Source: a virus
IMG/VR virus record: IMGVR_UViG_3300000232_000004
Span: 3,558 to 24,836 of that record
Length of the DNA stretch: 21,279 nucleotides
Reading direction: 5' to 3' (one strand)
The position numbers and the translations under genes were made by a program. The notes beneath the pieces are model-generated. The model saw only the letters and a program-made list of their open reading frames with translations. It was not told the DNA's origin and did no database searches. Of the stretch, positions 1-6,900 are shown in pieces; position 1 is the first letter of the stretch; the number at the start of each line of letters is the position of its first letter.

Positions 1-42
1 TACAAAGTACCCGATGATGCCTACAGCAGCTACAAGACATGA
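1..42 (+). CDS. 3' end of an upstream gene (partial)
   Basis: Reading from base 1, an open frame of 13 codons (YKVPDDAYSSYKT) ends at a TGA at 40-42. That TGA overlaps the next gene's ATG in an ATGA arrangement. The same kind of overlap recurs at several other junctions in the window, which supports this being the true end of a gene rather than chance. Too little is visible to assign a function. Confidence 0.6.
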   Translation, partial: YKVPDDAYSSYKT

Positions 43-635
43 AAATTCTGTCAGCACTCACACCAATTAAGCCTCACGCAACACCGTCAGAAATTGCAGA
101 TTGGTTGCACTTGTGGACGGGTGAGCCAATAAATGACAGCCACGAAGTTAACCAGGTAAAACGGCTGAGGGCAGTTCACGAGTTGTCAAAACTAGAGCAA
201 CCGTGCCCCTACCGTGGTTTTCGAGCAATATCTGTGGCGAATGACTTGGAAACATGGGAAGACCTAGATAAGTATTTGAACGGGGATTTTCCAGAAAGCT
301 ACGCATACAGAATTTCCGGCGTTAACGGCTTTTTGCAAAGTTATCCAGCAAAGGATGAAAAGCAGCTAGTATTTCGGCTGGATATTCAACCTTCAGACTT
401 GGTGGCGAATATCAACTACCTTATTAAACGTCTGCCGGTAAGACAGCGAGAAAAAATTGTCAACGACAAGACCCTCCAAGATTGCCTTAAACAAGAGGAG
501 TTTGTTGCTGCTAGCGGCACGCTGAAAAAAGCGCTGCACCAAAAAGGGCTATTTGTCGTCGGTATTATTGTACCGGGCGAGCAAAAGGTTATTCTGTGTA
601 CACCAAGAAAGTCGGGTCTGCAATATGATGATTGA
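39..635 (+). CDS. Putative ADP-ribosyltransferase-like protein
   Basis: 198 residues, starting at an ATG that overlaps the upstream stop. I do not recognise it as a named phage protein. Its layout resembles the R-S-E class of ADP-ribosyltransferases. There is a YRG at residues 58-60 (first-strand Arg), a hydrophobic strand with a Ser around residue 93, a strand-like LVFRLDI (110-116), and QEEF at 152-155 that fits the Q/E-x-E catalytic turn, followed by a GT-containing turn and a terminal beta-rich stretch (LFVVGIIV). In the family these enzymes transfer ADP-ribose from NAD+ to protein, RNA or DNA; T4-type phages use such enzymes on host RNA polymerase. The usual STS motif is not clear. The gene overlaps the following 2H phosphoesterase gene by 11 bases, so the two are probably translationally coupled. 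Other NAD-binding or unrelated folds remain possible. Confidence 0.4.
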   Translation: MKILSALTPIKPHATPSEIADWLHLWTGEPINDSHEVNQVKRLRAVHELSKLEQPCPYRGFRAISVANDLETWEDLDKYLNGDFPESYAYRISGVNGFLQSYPAKDEKQLVFRLDIQPSDLVANINYLIKRLPVRQREKIVNDKTLQDCLKQEEFVAASGTLKKALHQKGLFVVGIIVPGEQKVILCTPRKSGLQYDD

Positions 636-1095
636 ACATGCGTACTATGAGGGAAAAGGGCTTTACGCTTCACTGACACCAACCCAAAGCACCTTACAAA
701 AATTGCAATCGCTATACTTGCCCGGTCAGGGGTTGTCCCCTATTCAATGGCATGTGACAGTTTCGTACAATCCAAAATTCTCCGTGTCACCTCATGCATT
801 TACAGAAGTGTTCGCTGTGAGCGGGGCAGACACGACTTATGCCGCAACGGTAATAAAGGAGACTTTTTGGGAGGGTGCCAACGGCAAGATTTATAAGGTA
901 CTACTGCTTCACTCGCCAGAGATTGTCACGCTGCACAACTATCTAAAAGAAGTGCTCAAGATTTCCCACGGATTTCCCACGTATGAGCCTCATATGACTC
1001 TGGTAGAAAACTGTGTCGTAAAGGGGCCAGACAATAAGAGTCTTGCCGGTACAAGCGTATCATTTGGTGGGTTTCGTATTGAGGACGTAAAATGA
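625..1095 (+). CDS. 2H phosphoesterase (Acb1-like or CPDase/LigT-like)
   Basis: 156 residues from the ATG at 625 (a second ATG at 628 is equally plausible). A longer reading from a TTG at 553 would lie mostly inside the previous gene. Two H-x-T motifs are plain: HVT at residues 43-45 within WHVTVSY, and HMT at 123-125 within YEPHMTLV. Each ends a predicted beta strand, which is the signature of the 2H phosphoesterase superfamily. Known members cleave 2'-5' or 2',3'-cyclic phosphodiesters in RNA, ADP-ribose cyclic phosphate, or the cyclic oligonucleotide signals of CBASS defence (phage T4 Acb1 is a small 2H protein of similar size). Substrate cannot be read from sequence. The gene overlaps the ADP-ribosyltransferase-like gene upstream by 11 bases and the helical gene downstream by 4 (ATGA). 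A role in counter-defence or in RNA or ADP-ribose processing is an inference. Confidence 0.8.
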   Translation: MMIEHAYYEGKGLYASLTPTQSTLQKLQSLYLPGQGLSPIQWHVTVSYNPKFSVSPHAFTEVFAVSGADTTYAATVIKETFWEGANGKIYKVLLLHSPEIVTLHNYLKEVLKISHGFPTYEPHMTLVENCVVKGPDNKSLAGTSVSFGGFRIEDVK

Positions 1096-1700
1096 CATTT
1101 CATGTGCAGCGATATGAGCCACCTTCAACAAAACTGCTACCACAAAAAGTCGAAGTAAAACGCAAAAAGCAGCAAGACCGCACGCTGCAAAAAGTGGACA
1201 AGCTCGGCTCTAGCATGGAAAAGGTGAAATCCACTTTTGGTATCAAAAGCAGAGAAATCCAAAAATTTACAAATGCTGGCGATATTGACAACGCCATTTT
1301 GCATTTTCAGCGCACTGCATACTCGACACTCGTAGCCGTTATACCTATTGCTGAACGTGAATACCGCAAATGGAAGCGTGACAGCCAAGCGTATGCGCTG
1401 AACGCGCTAATTGCGTCTGCGCGTGAACTAGCTAGTGACCTAGCTGCGTCCAACAACAGGGCAAATCTTGCAGAACAGCTTTTGCGCGAAGGGCTTGACC
1501 CCATGTTTCGAGAGTTGCTGCAGTACATGGCGCAACAATCTGTGATGCAAAAGGCTTTTCTGCAAGACAAAGTTAAACCACAGCACGTTGCAAACGTAAC
1601 CGCAAAAATTGATGAAGAACTAAAGGATGCTGCAGGGTATCTTCAATCAATTCATCAGGTAATAAGCGAACAGATGCGCCGGGCGATTCAAGGAGTGTGA
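1092..1700 (+). CDS. Hypothetical helical protein
   Basis: 202 residues, starting at an ATG that overlaps the 2H phosphoesterase stop (ATGA at 1092-1095). I do not recognise the family. The N-terminal third is basic (about residues 18-35 carry many Lys/Arg). The remainder is rich in Ala, Leu, Glu, Gln and Arg with almost no Pro, suggesting long helices or coiled coil (about 55-200). No membrane segment, signal peptide or cysteine cluster is visible. The gene is confirmed mainly by tight coupling on both sides: the AGGAG that serves the next gene lies within its last codons. A structural or scaffold-like role would suit such composition, but nothing in the sequence shows it. Confidence 0.8.
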   Translation: MTFHVQRYEPPSTKLLPQKVEVKRKKQQDRTLQKVDKLGSSMEKVKSTFGIKSREIQKFTNAGDIDNAILHFQRTAYSTLVAVIPIAEREYRKWKRDSQAYALNALIASARELASDLAASNNRANLAEQLLREGLDPMFRELLQYMAQQSVMQKAFLQDKVKPQHVANVTAKIDEELKDAAGYLQSIHQVISEQMRRAIQGV

Positions 1701-1703
1701 AAA

Positions 1704-2060
1704 ATGCTTGTGCTACATGCGAAAGAAATTGCTGCTACACCTAAATGGTGGGATGGGTTGTCCCCTGAACAGCAAAAGGAATATGTAAAGGAGCACCCGA
1801 ATTCAAAGCTGGCAAAAAATCACCCGCTTTTCAAAGCTGCCAAAGAGGGAAATAACCTTAGCAACACATTAAAGCACCCGCTAGTCGGCATTATTCAGGA
1901 CACGAACGGGAATACCCCTCTGCACTATGCCGCCGAGTATGACAAGGGTGCAAGACAGCACCCCGATGCCAATTTGACAAAGAATAAGTTAGGCCATACA
2001 CCAAAAGAACACTTTGAAGAGTTTGTCAAAAAAGCCATGTCTCCTAATTGGACAAAATGA
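1704..2060 (+). CDS. Small ankyrin-like protein with WWDGLSPEQQ segment
   Basis: 118 residues; ATG preceded by AGGAG at 1691-1695 with good spacing. Residues 14-38 carry a Trp-rich stretch, KWWDGLSPEQQKEY, followed by HPNSKLAK, which looks like a short helical interaction module. Residues 66-78 (DTNGNTPLHYAAE) match the ankyrin consensus G-x-T-P-L-H-x-A-A, and residues 96-104 (LGHTPKEHF) look like the start of a second, incomplete ankyrin unit. Between them are loop residues, so at most one and a half repeats are present, which is too few to fold as a classical ankyrin stack on its own. The protein may dock on a partner. It sits between a helical protein and a membrane-prone protein. The frame of the next gene is open across its last codons (see the note on the A-run at 2028-2033). 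Confidence 0.75.
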   Translation: MLVLHAKEIAATPKWWDGLSPEQQKEYVKEHPNSKLAKNHPLFKAAKEGNNLSNTLKHPLVGIIQDTNGNTPLHYAAEYDKGARQHPDANLTKNKLGHTPKEHFEEFVKKAMSPNWTK

Positions 2061-2091
2061 TGCCAGCAAACTGGATAATGCTTTACTACCT

Positions 2092-2868
2092 ATGGTGGCG
2101 TGTATGGATTCCATTACCCCTAGTCTGACCGAGCATGTGACTTATAGCGTCTGGTGCAGTATGATTGACGCTAATGAAACAGCAGGCATTGTTGACGCGC
2201 TGCCAAAGATTCTTCGCAAGCCGTTTGAAAAGTTGTTTTCGCAGATGCAAAGCGTAATGCTGAAAATTGCAGCAGAGACGCACACTGATTGGACAATCAT
2301 TGCAAAGGCATTTGCATCTAGAAGCGTTTACGAGTTGTTAAAAGCAGTAGCTTTTTCAATTACAAAGTTGTACAGCGCAGTCAAGGCATTCGCTTCCGTT
2401 TACGAGCACGGTTTGCTCACCGTGTTTAACAAGATTGCGGCTACGGGTGCATTCCAAAAACTGCGTTCAGGCGTGCTCAAAGTTGATGACTTGTTAAATC
2501 AGTACCCAATACTGAAAAAAGTTGCTGGGCCTGCTGTTGCGGGCTTTCTTTTCTGGTGCTTTCTTCACGCTAATTTCACATGGAATCCATCGTTAGACAT
2601 GGATTTTACACCCATTTTTAAGGCAGCATTGAATGGTCATTGGTCTTTTGAGCAATTGCTGCTTACTCCTTCTGCTCTTTTAGCGCTAACAACGCTTTTC
2701 ACTTCGCTCGCTGGCATTACTATTATGTCACCTATTTGGCTGGCGACTAGCAACAGGGCAGTAATGATGGCATTGTTTTATACTGGACTAAAGCACCTAA
2801 AAAACACAAAAGCTGGTGCAGCCGTGGCAAAAAGGATTTATCCCATGCTGCAGATGCAAAAGCTGTAA
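2092..2868 (+). CDS. Hypothetical protein with hydrophobic segments
   Basis: 258 residues if started at the ATG at 2092. The frame is open back to a TTG at 2014 inside the previous gene, and a further ATG lies at 2104. None of these has a convincing ribosome binding site, so the start is uncertain. From 2092, residues 35-140 are amphipathic and helical. Hydrophobic stretches follow at about 144-160 (AGPAVAGFLFWCFLHA region), 187-217 and 222-232, which could be two or three membrane segments or a buried virion helix bundle. No signal peptide is seen. I do not recognise the family. Possible roles are a virion-internal or membrane protein. The weak start and the open upstream frame raise the possibility that it is reached by coupling or frameshifting from the ankyrin-like gene. 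Confidence 0.65.
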   Translation: MVACMDSITPSLTEHVTYSVWCSMIDANETAGIVDALPKILRKPFEKLFSQMQSVMLKIAAETHTDWTIIAKAFASRSVYELLKAVAFSITKLYSAVKAFASVYEHGLLTVFNKIAATGAFQKLRSGVLKVDDLLNQYPILKKVAGPAVAGFLFWCFLHANFTWNPSLDMDFTPIFKAALNGHWSFEQLLLTPSALLALTTLFTSLAGITIMSPIWLATSNRAVMMALFYTGLKHLKNTKAGAAVAKRIYPMLQMQKL

Positions 2869-2885
2869 ATGAGTGGATTACAGAG

Positions 2886-3350
2886 ATGGAATTCTCCAAA
2901 GTTTTTCAATGGACTCCAGAAATCACGCACGATGCAGTGACACTGTTAGTACCTAGCATTTATATCGTTGGAGAACTGGCGTATTTGAACAATGTGTCCC
3001 CATTGCCAAAATGCTGGTTAACTCTTGAGCCTATTAGCAGAAAACCAACCGAAGAGGAAATAATCCAGAGTAATGACGTATTTGGGCCTGTAATAGCAAG
3101 ATTTGACGGGTACTTTCGCAAGATTTTACCGTTCAACCAATGGAGCATTAAGGGGCCTTCATCAGAAATCCCAATAGAGGACAATGCCGCGTTTGTTGCA
3201 GATTTTATGCAAGTCTCTCAAGCAATGTACGGGGCAATGCCAGAAAAACCAATGGGTAAATTACCTAATGGTGGATGCGTGTGTGCGGGAGATTGGCTGG
3301 TGGAGTTTGACGGGGGAATTAAAAATTTAGGAAACACTTTGCCGCTATGA
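2886..3350 (+). CDS. Hypothetical protein
   Basis: 154 residues from the ATG at 2886, following the previous stop by 17 bases. Its TGA overlaps the ATG of the HNH gene (ATGA at 3347). The composition is that of a globular, mixed alpha/beta protein with many Pro and aromatic residues (for example WTPEITHDAVTLLVPSIYIV at the N-terminus, CWLTLEPISRKP in the middle and GGCVCAGDWLVEFDGG near the end). A C-x-C at about residues 131-133 stands alone without a partner cluster. No known motif is visible and I assign no function. Only the coupling to the following HNH gene hints that the two are expressed together. Confidence 0.7.
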   Translation: MEFSKVFQWTPEITHDAVTLLVPSIYIVGELAYLNNVSPLPKCWLTLEPISRKPTEEEIIQSNDVFGPVIARFDGYFRKILPFNQWSIKGPSSEIPIEDNAAFVADFMQVSQAMYGAMPEKPMGKLPNGGCVCAGDWLVEFDGGIKNLGNTLPL

Positions 3351-3607
3351 GCTACAAGTTCAAACCGCAAAAAAAGATTAAAACGTTATGGACGAAAAGA
3401 GAGCCTCCAAAAGTTAGATTCCCTCAGCGCAAACTAACTCTTGAACGAGATAATTTCAAATGTCGCCGGTGTGGGTGTGCTGTGACTTTGGCGAACGCCC
3501 ATGAGCACCACATAACACCGTTGTCTAAAGGTGGCACTAACGCACAGTGGAACCGCGTAACTCTGTGTGAAGCCTGCCATCACAAATTCCACAAGCACGA
3601 CTTTTAA
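3347..3607 (+). CDS. HNH endonuclease
   Basis: 86 residues. After a basic, unstructured N-terminus (1-34) the HNH zinc-finger nuclease core is complete: C39-x2-C42, the H54-H55-I strand, the G62-G63 turn, N69, C74-x2-C77 and H78/H82. The four cysteines would hold a structural zinc, and the HH...N...H residues would form the beta-beta-alpha-metal active site that nicks or cuts DNA. Small free-standing HNH proteins of this kind occur in phages either as homing endonucleases or as packaging partners of the terminase. Here it is far from the terminase gene, embedded between unknown genes and translationally coupled to the one upstream. Whether it is a homing enzyme or a phage function cannot be decided from the sequence. 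Confidence 0.9.
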   Translation: MSYKFKPQKKIKTLWTKREPPKVRFPQRKLTLERDNFKCRRCGCAVTLANAHEHHITPLSKGGTNAQWNRVTLCEACHHKFHKHDF

Positions 3608-3619
3608 GGGAAGCGAAAA

Positions 3620-3937
3620 ATGAGTAAAGCTGATTTAATGACACAAAACTTGCGGCTTCGTAGAGAAGTCATGGAGTTAAAAGACCCACCTTTCAATGAA
3701 GACGAGTTGGAAGCAGCCCTAGCGCGGCTTTCCTCTTTTTTCGGTGAAATGAATTCTGCACGTGGGGCTGTAACCGCTGCAAATCTGTACAACCGTGAAT
3801 ACTTTAACCGAGTATTTGACCTGCGCTTTCGTAGCATGTTGCTTGACTTTCTAGTCGAAAAGTTTGAAAAAGACCAGTTGATGATTGAGGGTACTTATGA
3901 TTTTTGGGTGCAGCTTAAAGCGCAAACTACTACCTAA
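3620..3937 (+). CDS. Hypothetical small helical protein
   Basis: 105 residues; ATG preceded by AAGGGAAG (about 3606-3613) as ribosome binding site. The sequence is mostly helical: an N-terminal basic/acidic helix (residues 1-22), a Pro-Pro break, then an acidic helix with EDELEAALARL, and a C-terminal half with many aromatic residues and paired charges. No motif, membrane segment or cysteine pair is present, and I do not recognise it. It lies 12 bases upstream of the giant helicase gene and is likely co-transcribed with it. Confidence 0.75.
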   Translation: MSKADLMTQNLRLRREVMELKDPPFNEDELEAALARLSSFFGEMNSARGAVTAANLYNREYFNRVFDLRFRSMLLDFLVEKFEKDQLMIEGTYDFWVQLKAQTTT

Positions 3938-3949
3938 AGGAACAAGAAG

Positions 3950-6900
3950 ATGAAAGAAGTTGCAGTAATTATCCCAAATAAGTTGCACCAAGACATTGTT
4001 GCTGACCACCCGCTTTATCGTATTTTTGCTGATAATGGCATGGCCGTTTTGTTGACAGCCTACGTATATGCTAAAAATAACATCGTCCGGCGAATCAACC
4101 CTGATTTGCAGATCGGCATGGCAATTACAGAAGCTGACGAATCTGGGCTAGGCTCATTGCTAGAAAAGCTCGCAGACCCTACTGTTAAAGCGTTTCTTCG
4201 CGTGCGCAAAACGTCCACTGGATTTACCGCGTTTCTACCAGCAGCTACAACATTTCCGGTTTTGTTCGACCTATTCCCAAATTTTCGGCTTTTGGCCGGA
4301 AAAGACATTGAAGCAGCCGTGGAAAAAGTCTTGCCTGGATTCACAAATCCGGCAGAACCACTGGACGTATCCTTTGGCAAAGAGCTTATTGCTGGTTTTG
4401 AAAATGATGAAAATGCCCATGACTACGCTCCAGACCTGTTAGATCAAGTGGCTAACGGCATTACAGGGTTTCGTCTAGTCATGCAGCCCGCAGATAAAGT
4501 GACTTTGCGCGAAGACTGGCGTGATAACGAATATGACTACCGTTCAAGCCTTGGAGCTTTGATTAACCGCCGTGCTGTATTGTTTGCGTCTTTCAACATT
4601 CCAGAAAAAATGGCAGAGTTTATTACCCAAGAACGCGGTGATGGAGTCCGTACTAGTCAGATTGCCGAGTTTCTTTCTCGAATTCAATCAAATCTTTTTG
4701 AGCCTTCAAGACAAAAGCAAGAATTTGTTCCGCACATTATTTCAGTAACGTCTATCGAAAAGGACAACCGGGAGTCCGACGTAATTGTTGAGCCTGCTAC
4801 TAACGAAAAGGGCTTGACCGTTACGCGCTCTGGTGAGATTATGTGGCTGCCTGGCAAAAAGATGTCGCCGGAATTTGTAGAGAACACCATTGAATCCGGT
4901 GGTACACAGCCTGATGGTGACTGGACGGCTGCTGACGCGATAAACCCAAAGCAAACCGAGTATCACGTTGACAACGGTGTGCGTCGCCGTATTGATCGTG
5001 GGCAGAACCGCATCGTTTACGTTGACTGGAATTTAGGTAAATTGTCGTACACTGACGAAACCGCCCGTATCCGCATTATGGATATTACCGCGAATCGTAA
5101 GGTACAGCCAGTGCATGTTTTGCGGTACATGGATACTTTACTTGAAGACTCATCCCCGGCTACAACTGCAGTATTAAATGGTCTAGTTTTCGCTACCCGT
5201 ATTGCGAAAAAAATTGGAGTGGTGTTTCCACAACAAACTGCTGATACCTTTGTATCTGAAAGATTTCTGTCGTCAATGACGGAAAAATTCAACGAGGGGG
5301 CTACCCTTGAAGTCTTAAATGTCATCATTTCCCAGGTAAAAGCTGCTGTGGACTCCAGACAGACTGCAACCGGGGCAGAGTTGACGGCAGAAGAATACCA
5401 AAAGGGCCAGGCTTTCCTCGATATGCCGAGAAACATGCGAATGATTTCCCCTGATAGCCCTATCGCATTCCTTCGCGGCATGTATGTCTTCTTTTCGGAA
5501 GTTTTGGAAAAAGCGCAAAAAGACCCGGACACCGTTTTTGGGGAATTCTCGGTTCTGAATTCGTTGAAATTCGTAGGTGCATTGACTATTCTGGTTGACT
5601 ACGCAAAAGAGTACGACAATGTTGTTGCGGAAGATACCGAGGAGCGTAAGCCTTATAAAAACCCCGATCTTGACCCGATTGACAATATACAGCTTCCAAA
5701 GATTCCTCTGGTGGCTGGCACCGTAGAGTTGATGCCGCACCAAGCCAAGGTAATGAACTATCTCAAAAACTTCCCGCACAAACTGGTGTTGGAAGTAGAT
5801 GCCGGTGGTGGTAAAACTGCGATTGCAATGCTGTACGCATCCATGCTGCTTGGTGCTGGAAAAGTCAAAAAGATTTTAATTGCGTGTCCAGGTAATCTTG
5901 TGTCAAACTACTATACTGATGCAGGGTGGGTATTTGGCGGGCGTATGAACCTGATAAACATTTCTACGTCTGTGATGGAAGCGAAGAATTGGGGTGAGGA
6001 AAAGATTAGACAGTTAATCGACGCCGCACCGCCGAACACTATGTTTATTACGGATTATGACTTTTTGGCACCTTCTTCAAAGTCGAAAAGCATCGTAAAG
6101 TTTGTGTACGGGAATGAGCGCGTTAAAATTTCCACAAACACGCAATTTATCCGTTCGTACAAATGGGACCTTATCATTTACGACGAAGCGCACTTGCTTA
6201 AAACAGTCGGGGGCAATCGCAACGTCGAAATGACCCGGATTGCGGCGAATGCAAAATATCTGGTCGAAATGTCAGGTACTTACGTGTCTGATAGTCTGAG
6301 CGATCTTGTGGGTGCATTTGGAATTATCGACCCGCAAACTTTTGGTTCCCCCGATCAGTTTGCATCTGCATATTTGACAAACGGCCCAAAAAGTCTGCCT
6401 ATAGACGGTGCTCAAAAGCAAATTCGTCTAGCAATGGCAGAATCTTGCATGAATCTGCGGGTATCACGTAAAGAATGGAACGCACTGCTGCCGCGTCGCT
6501 TTGATTCGTTCTACCCTGTAGAAATGACAATGGCACAGACTTTAGTGTACCTTGCAATATTGAAGGAAACTCGGGAAGTCATCGAGCGAGCATTTGAGGA
6601 CAACCCATTCCTCAAAAATGCCTTTAAGATTAAGAAGAAAAAGGATGCGAACGCTGACGCTGACGCTGACGCTGAAGAAGAAGAAGAGGGTACAAGCCTT
6701 GATGATCTTCTTAACGGCCCGGTTGCAATGTACTTGCAGCGGCTTGAGCAATTCTTGACTGCGCCGAGTGCTGACCCTATGGGAAAAAATCTCACAGGAA
6801 AGGATGCAATCTCTCCAAAGCTGGCTAAGGTTGAAGAACTCATTCACGAGCATCTTACCGAGAAACGCCCCGGAAAGATTATGGTGTGGACACAGTACGT

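Noticed and set aside
553-624. A longer start (TTG at 553) for the 2H phosphoesterase.
   Set aside because: It lies entirely within the upstream gene, and the extra residues are unlike the family. The ATG at 625 gives the usual short N-terminal strand.
2028-2034. AAAAAAG as a classical -1 slippery heptamer.
   Set aside because: The reading phase is wrong for a -1 slip (the frame reads AAA AAA G), and the open downstream frame is +1, not -1. Only a +1 event remains possible.
2057-2128. A 23-codon ATG open frame (MMPANWIMLYYLWW...) overlapping the ankyrin-like gene's stop in an ATGA.
   Set aside because: It is very short and hydrophobic, overlaps the better frame of the next gene and has no clear ribosome binding site. 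It might still serve as a coupling leader.
5017-5779. Two overlapping - strand open frames of 171 and 154 codons inside the SNF2 helicase.
   Set aside because: They lie wholly opposite a well-supported helicase gene, have no motif or ribosome binding site, and read as ordinary shadows.
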